Source: Oreohelix idahoensis | Taxonomy: Eukaryota > Mollusca > Gastropoda > Stylommatophora > Oreohelicidae | Reading direction: 5' to 3' | Length of the DNA: 64,000 nt | Assembly (NCBI GenBank): GCA_024509875.1 | Contig: JAMPIV010011350.1 | Coordinates: 186,001-250,000, forward strand | Part shown: piece after piece, positions 47,109 through 58,267 of the stretch | Layout of the letters: each line of letters opens with the position of its first letter | How positions within the stretch are numbered: the stretch's first letter is position 1 | The notes under the pieces: generated by a model | What the model was told of the DNA's origin: nothing | The model's database searches: none | What the model saw: the letters and a program-made list of their open reading frames with translations, nothing else | Position numbers and translations under genes: made by a program

Positions 47109-48002
47109 CTAAAATGGTCGAATAGGAATGTCTGCAGCCTGAATATGTGCAGCATGGCGTGGACCTTTGGATTTGACTTCTTGACATACTATACAAGATT
47201 GACAATAAATCCGTATGTCTTTGTTCACAAAAGGCCAAAAGAAAGCCGCAAGAACTCTTGACTTTGTACGGGAAAAACCCATATGTCCAGCACACTGAGA
47301 GTCGTGTGCGTGTTGCAAAATTTTAACTCTCAAATTCTTGGGCACAAGAATCTGAGAATGACTTGACTTAGCGGAGTCTTGCACCATACGTACAAGTACG
47401 CCATTCTTCATTGTAATCCACGATTTACGCTTTGTATCTTTATTCGGATCACCTTTTGTTGCAAGAGTGAAGAATTTCTTTAGAGTCGGATCATCTTCTT
47501 GCTGTTTTATAAACGAGTCACGAAAAATTACCAAGGGATCATCTTGGTTATGCACTTCATTATCTTCAGTAGATGAAGTTTGAGGCATATTAAGAGCTTG
47601 AGCTCTAGTGACTACAGCATTAGCAGTTTGCATATTTTGTTTTTCCCAAACGGAAATTTGTTGCGGAGTGCATTCTTTGACTCCGTGAATACGACCGATG
47701 ATAAGATCAGCGATCGGATTCGGCAGAAGACATGCGTGTACATCTCCTGTAAAGAAAGGAGTAGCAATCCTAATGATAGCAGTAGAGTATTTCTCTAAGG
47801 TGCCGCCAAATATTAAACATTTGACTACTTTTCCAGTGGCACGAGAAGGATCTACAAGCGACTGCCTAACACCAATTGTGGTGCATCCAGAATAAAAAAG
47901 AACTGAGACTGGATTGTCATTTACTAAACCTTTATGTAAGACAAGAGAACCTCTTCCATCATGCGCGACTGACGCAGGAAGAGCGGAAGAGGATGGCCAC
48001 AA
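47109..48002 (-). pseudogene. Element 2 protease and integrase zinc domain
   Basis: 297 codons. The protease aligns with element 1 but reads 'LFYSGCTTIGVRQS': the catalytic Asp is Tyr (codon 47892-47894). Then come 'VTRAQALN' and the HHCC domain 'HAHDSQCAGHMG' ... 'CIVCQEVK' near 47330-47170. A one-base loss at about 47990 breaks the link to the CGH motif upstream. Confidence 0.92.
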
Positions 48003-48570
48003 CTTAAAGTAAACACCGTAGTTGGTTCAAATAATGTTTTGCATTGGGGGCACTGAGATGCTCTCCCAAAATCAAAAGCGGAACACGCCATATTATTAGC
48101 ATCATTATTATCTTTGGTCTGTTTATAGTCTTCATGTGACTCTTGCTGTGCAGAGTTTCCATGATAATATGATTTATGTTTTTTGTATTGTGATCTACCT
48201 CGATTATTATTGCCTCTGTAATCATTATTATTTCTTCTATTGTAACCCCTATTTTGGTTTGAGTCATAATTCTCATGGTTACCATTATCATATTCATTAT
48301 AATGAGTATTTCTATAATTATGGTCTTGTTGTCTCCATGATGGATGACTTGGATATTTCCTATAATGACTTCCTCTGCGGAAATTTCTATAATTATGACC
48401 ACCTCTGTATCGAGAGCTGTCAGCTCGTCTCCAGTTCTTCGCAGAAGAACCCTGAAATGATTGGTTTCATTGGTTTTGATAACTATTATGGTTACCTTTT
48501 TTCCCAAACTTGTTTTGTGGTCCCTGAAATTTGTGTGAATAATTAAGGTTGTATGGTGTTGCTGATGCAA
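47993..48570 (-). pseudogene. Element 2 gag C-terminus with CX2CX13CGH motif
   Basis: In the correct minus frame the region from about 48470 down is N/R/Y/H-rich and ends with the CX2CX13CGH motif (48052 down to 47993), with the same spacing as in element 1. The 188-codon frame reported over this stretch starts in a different phase and is a shadow. Confidence 0.8.
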
Positions 48571-49612
48571 CTGGCATACTCTCTTTAATCTTAGTGTTGC
48601 TAAGAGTTATGTCAGGGTGTGCAGTGACGTATTGGTCACAATATTCTTGCATTTCTTTTAGTGTCTTGGGTTTACGCTCATGTAGGAATTCAAGGAATGG
48701 TTTATTAACACTTGACATAATTTTGTCCCTGAGCAACAAGTCCATAAGGGCTTCATATGTCTTTTCTGTTTTGGACAATTCAATCCAACGATTAAATGTA
48801 AGACGTGTCCTTGCAATGAATTCTGAGAATTCTACCCCTGATTCAGGTACCATTTTCTTAAACAAAATACGGTAACCTTCCTCAGTTAACTGGTATTTTT
48901 TCAATAAAGCTGCTCTAATAACATCATAATTATCCTTGTCAGCCTCTTCAACCAAACTTAAACTAGTTAGAGAATCACCTTTCAAATTTTCTGACAACTG
49001 ATTAGCATACTGTGATTTATCCACATTATGAGCTCGACAAGAGCGTTCAAATCTGTCCAGCCAGAATGTTATATCGTCACTGGAAGGATTGAACGCTGGT
49101 ACCTTGACTTTATAAGTAAAGTGTTTACCACTATTACAATTCGACTGATTAACATTACTCATATTTGTCAATTTCAATTTTTCTAACTCAAATGCTAAAA
49201 GGTCTTTTTGATGTTCATGTTCTCTCAATGCTTTTCTCTCCTCAGCTTCTCTGTCTAATCTTTTTTGATCAGCCGCTCTTTCTAATCTCTTTTGTTCAGC
49301 CTCTCTTTCTAATCTCTTTTCTTCAGCTTCTAATTTTTTTTCTTCCATTTGAAGCTTTCTCTCCTCAGCAGCAGCTTTTCTCTCCTCAGCAGCAGCTTTT
49401 CTCTCCTCAGCTTCTCTGTCTAATCTTTTCTTCTCAGCCTCAGCTTCTATCTTCTTTTGTTCAACTTCTGCTTTCCATTTATTTTCCTCTTTTTGCTTCT
49501 TTTCTTCTGACTTTAATACCATGGCAAATTGAGCAGTTGCAAACTCCTCTAATTCCTTACCAGACTTATCAAGGGATCTCCCTTGTGCAATAAAGTATTC
49601 CAATGTAGACAT
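48467..49612 (-). pseudogene. Element 2 gag: coiled-coil and capsid
   Basis: Likely start is the Met at 49612 ('MSTLEYFIAQG'), eight residues... within a frame open from 49633. An E/K/R/A-rich helix with repeated 'AEERKAA' units spans about residues 35-150. A capsid-like part follows: 'KVPAFNPSSDDITFWLDRF', 'LLLRDKIMSSV', 'FLHERKPKTL' and 'YVTAHPDITLS'. The frame breaks at about 48470-48500. Matches element 1 gag throughout. Confidence 0.9.
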
Positions 49613-50745
49613 GATGTCTAATAATGATAGCAATCACTTGAAACAATAATGTAATCTATTAAATTCTAAATGAACTTGATTAATTAGCTCACAATCCCAA
49701 TATCTGTTGGAAACAAGCCTTTCAATAAGGTCTTGTATAATCAACTGTGTACCTTTAGTAACAGCAATTAGTCATCAGTTGATTATTTCTCATAAGTTCA
49801 CTACACAGCTAGTAGTGTATGATCAAGTATATTTTATAGTATATGTCAACCAATAACATACATAAAGTACAAATAAGAAAGACAATATGCAAACATTTGC
49901 AGAAATCAACTAAATCAAATAGGAAAAACAATAAAAATAATCACAGAATCTGTGATGACAACTGCAAAGGGATAAACAAAACAAATAACGCCACAGTGTA
50001 TAAATATAAATGGTGTATAAAACTAAATTATAGGACATGGTAGATCTACAAATACGAACAAATCAAAACAAAACTGAAGAACAGAAAAAATATTACGAAA
50101 ACAACAATAAGCACAGTCTTCACAGCTAACAAAAAATAGCAACAGATGTTGCAGCAAATTTCCAACTAAGAAAATTGCTCCCTATAGAACACTAATATAG
50201 GACCAATATGACTCGGTATATCCTATACTAGTCACCTCACCAACCGCCCACATAAATATACACAAATATTACATATAAACATGTAAACATAAATATATAA
50301 ATACATGTAACATCAATACATACATCATATAATGCAATGTGTTGTGGATAGAGTGTTGCAGAGAAGGCTCAGTTTTAATAGTACAGTTTCCAATGACAAT
50401 AAACTGCAACTTTAATAACAATTAATTTTGGCCTAACTATTACAAAATTAATCACAATAGAAGCTCCACCGTTGATGTGTAGACTTCTCAGTTCAATAGT
50501 ACTTCATTTCCTGCCAACACAGTTAAATATTCACTTGATCCAACTGTTCTATATAATGCAGTCTGTACAGCGAAAAATGTCAACAAGCGCTGACCTAGTT
50601 ACAGTATTTGCTCGACAGGTCACGTGACAAAGTGCAAACTAGTACTGCAGGTGTGTCGTATCAGCCACAGGAAACGGTCTGGTCTCAGTAGTCTGTTGAC
50701 TTCTCAATTTCTGCGAGGTCAAACCCAGAAAGCTGGCCCACCAGT
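49613..50745 (-). other. Element 2 leader and primer binding site
   Basis: About 1.1 kb non-coding. On the minus strand, TGGTGGGCCAGCTTTC begins 2 nt after the 5' LTR (50743 downward) and is the probable primer binding site, similar to that of element 1. Confidence 0.6.
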
Positions 50746-51562
50746 TGATAAACTCTCTTTTCCACTTGATAAAGATCAGTGTTGATAGGGTCTACCAGTG
50801 TTGCTTGGGTGGTTGTGATCGTGTTCGAAGAGTGTCGATAGGTGTTGTCAAACATGAAGACAAACAAAAGGTCAACTCGACCTAAGCAGTGGTGTATTGT
50901 TTTGGAGTGAGGATACAGACAGTACGCGAATGCTGGAAAATGTTCTGAGAGTTGACAATAGGGCAATCTCACTCACTCGTGGCATGAAGTGTAAGACGAA
51001 CTACTGTTTACGTTTTCTTGCATTTAATGGACACACACTTCGACGACACAGGAACAGGAAACATCAGACAGGTTGGCATAAATCATCATAATATTGATCA
51101 ATGCAATGCACTATCACCTGGGCATTCATGTTGTATAACAGTTCAATGTAATGTCAGTAGACAAGCACTCAGTATTTCAGCACATATGTATAATCTCAGG
51201 CCTTACTGACAAATCGCGTCAGTTAAGAACCAATGTTTACTCATGGTTCCCTGTAAGAACCTCGTCTAAGTCTTTCAGGCCGAAAATTCAGTAAATGAAT
51301 TTATGAATACAATGTCAAACAACCAGTAGTGAGTTTTCATATAATAGTATGCAGATCTCGATATCATCGTCTGATATTAAGGACATTCCTGTTCTCGATC
51401 GATGATTTTATAAGATTGAAACTTGGAGTCCAAAGATGGCTGCATCTTTGACTTTCGCTCACAACAAAGATAATGACGAAGCATGATCATAGGCTCTGTT
51501 CCTTTCATAAATATATGTAAATTAGACTCTGCATATCCTGTTCAATCATGTTGCGACATAAA

Positions 51563-51646
<84 letters not shown>

Positions 51647-52363
51647 CTGCAAGCAAATATGTCGTCTTAACATCGCTAATCAAACGCCTGTGCAGACGAT
51701 AGCATGTCGACCTAGCTGAATATGACGAAAGGTTCAATATGTCTGTTTTACCTTATTTCTCAGGAAAAACACAACAGCGAATAACGCGAATAACGCACGC
51801 CATTTCTTGGCGTCAAGAATCAACACTGGGGAAGAATCTCTGATAATTCAATCATAGAGATAAACAATCTCCTTTCCCCAAAAGGAACCACAGAGCTCAA
51901 GACAAATCTTCAGACCGCCTTCATCTAGGTCCAACAGGGCGGCACCTTCTCACCTCCCTTCTTAGCGACACATCCGTCGAACAACCTATGACCCCAAGTT
52001 CGACACCAAAGATATAGTTCGACTTAGACATACAAAGATATTAAGATAAAAGACATACTCGTCCTACCTAGACAAGAACTACACATAGATTCGTGTCATA
52101 GATATTCTGAAGCAAGAACAATCTATTTCTAACCAAACAAAGAATAGATCGCTGCAGACCTAGATTTCTACGCTATTCGATATTCAGCAAAGATACAAGA
52201 ACGGATAACTCACAAAATGAATACACATCGCCAAATCTGAGTTCTGTCCCTCTAGACTGGAAATCGTGAATTCAAAGATAAATATATTTTTATCAGACAA
52301 ATAAATACATTTCTCATTTGTATGCGTAATCTGTGCGCCACACAAAAGAATATGTGCGCAACA
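50746..52363 (-). repeat. Element 2 5' LTR (right copy)
   Basis: 1,618 bp. Has an 80-bp (TA)n at 51566-51645, against 33 bp in the other LTR, and a short 'gttcgacacc' junction (about 51997-52009) where the other LTR has about 330 bp. Confidence 0.93.
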
Positions 52364-52368
52364 GTGTG

Positions 52369-55300
52369 CCATACATGGAATAGAAGTGCAATAAATGAAG
52401 GTCGCACACGCACACACACCCGAATAAAATGAAATGTAAGAATGCGTTCGGAAGGTAAGCCAGTACAATCTGGTTTAAAGGCTCGATAGGCGGCCCAGGG
52501 AAAGAGGGTAGCTTGAAAGACCAAGTTTGAAGAGGGTGGTCAGTATGTGTTGCACAACGCTGAGTAGCCGCGAGGGCTCAGCACACACTGTCACGAAAAG
52601 GAAGACAGTGAGTCTAAAACAAGTTCAATTTACAACATACAACAAAATACATTCATAAACTGTAAATACAAGGTGTGGAAGGTAAAATACTAAAGTTGGG
52701 CATTTCTGTACATTCATGTGAATTAGACTGTGTCTAATAATAATTCCAAGGTGAAATGGGGGGGGGGGGGTGTGTTGGTGGGGAGGGGGGTTTAATCCCA
52801 GGGTTGAAAACATATTTATATTCGTGCAAAAATTCATTTTTTACGTTCAAAACAATATAATTTCAACAGCTGAAAAGGGTTTGAGATTGGGTTGTAGTCG
52901 TGTTGGGAGACAAAAGCCAGCATATATGTGCTTGGTTGGTAAGGGAGAGAACTATTTTTGATGTAAATATTTTCTGCGAGTACATACTTCTGGTTTACAA
53001 AATTTGCATAATGATCGTGTTTAATAAGCTTGAAGTAAGAGAACATAGCATTTGAGCATAAACCACTAAGGGAGATAACCATAATATTAGCGCCCTTTAG
53101 CGTTAAGCGAACGGGGAGCAGAATAAACACACGAGAAAAGTGAGCAAAGTGTAAACATTTATAGAATGAAGCTCACTGAGTTTTTATGAAGGTATTAACC
53201 GTGAGTTTTACGAGATAGGTGAGTGAATTGAAGAATGGACCAATCGCATTGACTGGAAAACAGGAATACGGTTCATGGGAATGAATTGAAGGACAGTACA
53301 GATTACGACGCGCTGGTGAGCGGTCATGTTTACTCAGTCCAGGCGGCGAACCCAACGAAGCAAGTTGTGAAATTGCTGGGCTCAAGAAGTAACCTGTGGT
53401 TGACAGAAGTTCAATACAGAGAAAGTAGATAGCTCTAGATTGAATAGTGGTAGGAATTATGGACACTAGATTAAACTGTGCTTTAAACCTAAGGCTAGCT
53501 TATAGGGGTGCCTAGTAGGAATTGTGATAAGTATTTGGAATTTCTTTGACTCTGGTAAGATTGACTTTTCATGACTTTTATCATATTTTGTATAAACTGA
53601 TATAAAAAGAGAACCGTGGTGCAGAAATATCGCCAAGACATTACAAGAGGGTAATGCTTCTCATGCTTAAGGGAGCGATCAACAAGAGAAGAACATTTAG
53701 AGATGAGTTTTATTAGGCACCAATATTAATTAGAGAGTCATGTTTTTCAGAAATACAGCTAACGAATAACCAGAGGGTAATGCTGCTCAGGTTTAAGGGA
53801 GCAGTTAACAAAGAGAGAACATTGAAGGTGAACTTGAGAAGACTAAGTACAAAGTGGACAACTCATGTACAGTAGATATACAGGATTAGCTGTCCTGAAT
53901 TAAAGGAGAGGTATAGTCTACGTCGAGAAATAAGAAGTAAGAGTTTGAAATGCTCTGACGTCTATAATGCATATCCTGCGCTCTCTCATGTCAGCGTAAG
54001 TATTGATGCTGCCCATGAGTATTAGATATTTGTTGATTATTGCAGGTATAACTATTGATTGGAAAATGCTGCATTTTAAAGGAGTTAAGCCTAACTAGGT
54101 TGAGATAGGAGAGAATATGACCCCAAAGATTTAGAGAGGCCATTGTAAGAACCCTGAGGAAAATAAATAGAAATTGAGAACGAATTTTAGCGGTCTATGT
54201 ACCTAAAGAAATAAGTGAGAGGCAACATATACTTATACTTTGAGATGGAATCAAGTAGGAGACACAAAGACTTTGAATTTAAATTGTGTCTGATGAATTA
54301 ATGTTTGAAGATCATGAATATTGACTCATGTAAATAAAATTGTTTGAAGTTGAATCACAACACTCCAGTTGCTTTCATGTATGAAGAGATTGAGGGATAG
54401 AGAGGTATAAGGAGTGAGCATAGACTAGGGAAGAAAAGCCACTAATACGAGGTAGTCGCTAGAACCAACTAGGAGAGAAGAACGAATCCTGGGAAGATAG
54501 GAGAACCAAAATATCTCATCCAGGAATTCCAACCTCTGGCGGAAAGAAAAGAAGCCAGTAAAAGAGATAACTCTCACTTGGAAGATAAGTCAATTGGCGA
54601 AGTTGACTACTTGAATAGAACTAACTAGGCCTGCCACAGTCACCTAGTACAAAGCTATTGATAGAAACACCACCACTGTCACAAATCATCATTCTATACG
54701 CTGAGGTTGCCAGCCTCAAATGACTTTGACATCCAATAGCAGTTTTCACACATTAAAATCCAAATGGTAATATATACATATATATATAGGTTAGTTTACA
54801 TGTTTGTAATAAAACATAGAGTGAAAATTGCACTACTTATGCCAATCTTGGCTACATACGTTTTGCTCAGATGAATAAGTTAAGGCACTGGGTTAGGCCT
54901 CTTACACGTGTCTGGGATGTCTTTAATTTTACAATAGATTCCCCTCTGACTCCGTGTTTCTTCAGTTTCCTAGTCCCGAGATTCCTTATTAAAATGTAGA
55001 GATTTCCTGTGCTTTTTTAAGCCTTATCTGGTTCTCCAATAAAAGGTCCGGTTAACAAAAAGGAATTATGAAGCTAGTCTTCACTCTGGCGGGGTCTGAT
55101 GTTGTCTTGGCGAGCGGGAAATTCACAGTGAAATAAAACTGCGAAATGGTCAGCCTATATTCTTATTGTCCCAAGCATTGTTATTATGAATCTAATCAGA
55201 GAGATCCAATCATTTCAAATCATGCAGATAGGGTGTGATATTTCAAAATAGTCCCAAGTGAAATAAGTTGCGTGCCTGCTAAGGTCACGTATTACCATAT

Positions 55301-56005
55301 ATGGACATCTGATGCCTTGCATACACTCTCACAAACACATTTGTAGACTCATTTTGTCTAAAATGTAATAAATCAAGGATTACTTTTAACCCAGTGACCG
55401 GAAGCGATTATATCACACTTGTCTGCCCACATGTGTCACACAGACAGTAATCCCGTTATCTGTCGTACGAGTACGCAAACTCCGAGTCTTATCTGTGATT
55501 AAGTGCTCGCTGATGTACGTTTTAATCTGCCGCGCCTATAACCACAAATCTGGGTAGCGCCAAGCAAATGTGATGTATCATATCAGCCGCTCCTTGCAAA
55601 TGTGATATTTATCACCTACAGTGTGGTTTGATAAAATCAAATATCTGCTACTTAGCAGAAAAAATAAAGAAAGAAAGAAAGAAAGAAAAGTGCGATAATT
55701 GACAGCACATAATAGAAATCAGTACCACAAATGTACCGATACTGCTGGAGAGAACCAAAGATCGCGAAGGATCGTCCATTTTGTTATAGTTTCAAGACTT
55801 TTACTATAGCAAAAAGTACTTCAAATTTGTTCTCAGAGAGTCAAGTGACTGAATGTATTTAATTCCTAGAAGTCAGATACTCTTGTAAATTTTTAATTGC
55901 CAGAAAATGAAATTGAATTTGCAAACTGTAACACGATAAACAGTGATAAAACATAAGAAATCAGTCAGTTTACAATATTGTCCTTCTTGCTTTTTGTGCC
56001 ACTAA

Positions 56006-56006
<1 letters not shown>
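52369..56006. other. 3.6 kb without recognised genes
   Basis: Contains a G-rich tract (52758-52791), an imperfect direct repeat of about 55 bp ('gagggtaatgct.ctca' at about 53648 and 53771), a short (TA)n near 54772-54788 and (AAAG)n near 55667-55690. No coding similarity on either strand. Open frames of under 100 codons look random. Confidence 0.45.
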
Positions 56007-56038
<32 letters not shown>

Positions 56039-56094
56039 CCCCCCCCCCCCCCCCCTCACCCCTCCCCCCCCCCCCCTCCCCCCCCCCTTTCCCC
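56007..56094. repeat. Poly-C tract
   Basis: About 88 bp almost entirely C, broken by a few T and one A. The minus strand is poly-G with quadruplex potential. The exact length is unlikely to be reliable in an assembly. Confidence 0.95.
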
Positions 56095-56097
56095 GTA

Positions 56098-56590
56098 AGG
56101 AAGTTATGGGGGAGAATTAAACAAATAGCAACCAAATAGAGAATTAACAGGAAGTAACAGTCATGAAGTTATGGGGAGAACTGAACAAATAACAACCAAC
56201 AGATAATTAACAGAAAGTAACAATCAGGAAGTTATGGGGAGAACTGAACAAATAACAACCAACAAAGAATTAACAGAAAGTAACAATCAGGAAGTTATGG
56301 GGAGAACTGAACAAATAACAACCAACAGATAATTAACAGAAAGTAACAATCAGGAAGTTATGGGGAGAACTGAACAAATAACAACCAACAGATAATTAAC
56401 AGAAAGTAACAATCAGGAAGTTATGGGGAGAACTGAACAAATAACAACCAACAGATAATTAACAGAAAGTAACAATCAGGAAGTTATGGGGAGAACTGAA
56501 CAAATAACAAAGAATTAACAGAAAGCAACAGTCAGGAAGTTATGGGAAGAAATGAACAAGAAGCCACCAATAGAGAATTTACAGGCAGCA
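56098..56590. repeat. 63-bp minisatellite, about eight copies
   Basis: The phrase 'aagttatgg' recurs at 56101, 56165, 56229, 56292, 56355, 56418, 56481 and 56537. Units are 63-64 bp except the last full interval (56 bp, a small deletion). Central units are nearly identical, the edges diverged. Confidence 0.95.
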
Positions 56591-57391
56591 TAAGAGACAA
56601 ATAGTTGTGGAAAGAGTTAATCTAATATGCAGCCCAGCATGGCACAAGATGAGATAAGCATGAAATGCCAAGAAATCTGAATTTAGCGGGAACAACAAGT
56701 ATCAATGCAAACACAATTAGAGTTTAAGCATTTTAATACTTTACTCTGTTCTTAATCTTCTTTTCCTTATTACCATTTTTGTCATTGGGTCTTTTGTGTC
56801 TCACCATTTTATCTTGGCATCATTAAAACTAGCCCACATGCATTTTTTTTAAACCATTCCTTACGGTCTGGGATTTCATAGCGTTCTTTTAGCCTGGACC
56901 AGATATTTCCCTCTAGAAAATTCTTCAATTCATCGATGGCTGTCTTGTGATCTTAGATAACGCACGTGCGTCCTCTGAGTATTGAAAAACGGCAATGGAG
57001 CGTTTGTTGACAGTAAATAAAAACGGACGAAAATTGAAATCACAGGATCAAAGAGTTCAAGATTCTTTGACGATCAAGATTTATAGAATTCTGAATTGGA
57101 TCCGACTGCCCGATTTAGATCTACTCAAATTATCTCATTATTGATTTTCACAACAATTTCTTCCTTCTTCAGTGCATTTTGTAAATGGAAGGTAATCGTC
57201 TAGTTACTTTGAATAAAATTATCAACGGATGAATGGCACGAGGCAAAGTTCTTTGTGATAGAAAAAGTAACACATTTTGTTGTATGTTGAATTGCCTTTA
57301 AAATTTGTGCAGATTGAAAACACTCTGATTGAACTTACCAGTGCGTTTATATAAATACTATTAGAAGTAGAGGTCGGAGATCGGAGTTTGT
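56591..57391. other. Non-coding, one short protein-like segment
   Basis: A 47-codon minus-strand frame (56952-56809) reads 'AIDELKNFLEGNIWSRL' and 'EIPDRKEWFKK', which looks more protein-like than its surroundings but has no Met and no family I recognise. Confidence 0.3.
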
Positions 57392-57820
57392 GACGGTATT
57401 GCCTCCCCTGCTTTGCAGTAGTGGTCCAACAGTGGCCAAAACTCAAGAGTATCTAATATGAGCTTCAAAGGTGTCTACCTTCGCACAAGATTACTCTTGG
57501 CAGAGATGTAGATAGATGGGTAATGACACTTCTATCACACGGGAGTTTCCACAAGATATTCAGATAAGCGAAAACAATGCTGCTTTGGCTGAGCACGTTA
57601 ATTCTAGAATCTGCCGACTACTTTTGTGAAGAATTAAAGCAATGATTAAATTTAGCTCGTTCAAGCCCCCACCTCTGGTTTACTCAGTGCAGTTCTTTTT
57701 ATTCTGGTATAGCTCTGTTTAAAGTGTGTGTATACTGATTGACCGAGACAAATATGCAGTAACTTTAAAATGATTAAATCGAAGTTAAATTTGTAAAATT
57801 ACAAATAAAAAAATTTAATA
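57392..57820. repeat. Interspersed repeat family, copy B
   Basis: Partner of 40432-40860 in the same orientation; see that entry. It ends just upstream of the LINE-associated sequence. Confidence 0.85.
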
Positions 57821-58267
57821 CCGGTAGCGGCCCCTTCTTGTAAGTCTGCATCTTGTCTATCTCTATCTGCTTTTTCTTCGGGGCTCGACAACTCGGAGCC
57901 CCAGAATTTTGACAAGGGAAGATCCCCTCATTCTGATTTCTTATCCGTAGATAGCCTTACTGGCCGATTGGGGCCTAAAACCAACTTGGGAGAAAACAAA
58001 TCTCCGAGAGGCCAAACCTCCACCGCGTTTCGAGAAGGAACGCCACTGATTATTGCGTCTATGCAAAACACTAGCTACCCGCTCACGCGTGTTTTGCAGA
58101 AAACCAGCGGTGACCGGTTTTTAACGCGCACGGCAGTTCCATACAAAGACAGGCCGCGCGAATTAGGTCACCCTGGGCGTAATAAAAACCGTGACCCCAG
58201 CTGCCCTCGAGCAGAAAATACTAATGTTGTCAAGATAGGTCGACAACGAAAGAGGTATTTCCCGAGG
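57821..58267 (+). other. GC-rich sequence upstream of LINE pol, possibly its 5' region
   Basis: A markedly more GC-rich segment with an open frame of 107 codons (57968-58291) that shows no recognisable domain. It may be LINE 5' UTR/ORF1 joined to pol by an internal deletion that removed the endonuclease N-terminus. Confidence 0.4.

Larger units (their letters stand above)
42359..52363 (-). mobile_element. Element 2: Gmr1-like LTR retrotransposon, minus strand, decayed
   Basis: 10.0 kb with TG...CA LTRs (minus-strand start TGTTGCGCAC, end GTTTATCA) and perfect GTGTG duplications. Coding order on the minus strand is Gag, PR, IN, RT, RNase H, the same family as element 1. Disabled by several frame breaks, one internal stop and loss of the protease catalytic Asp. 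LTRs are about 99% identical apart from a microsatellite length difference and one large indel. Confidence 0.95.

Noticed and set aside
48136..48546. 136-codon plus-strand frame rich in Tyr and His
   Set aside because: Antisense shadow of the Asn/Arg-rich gag tail of element 2.
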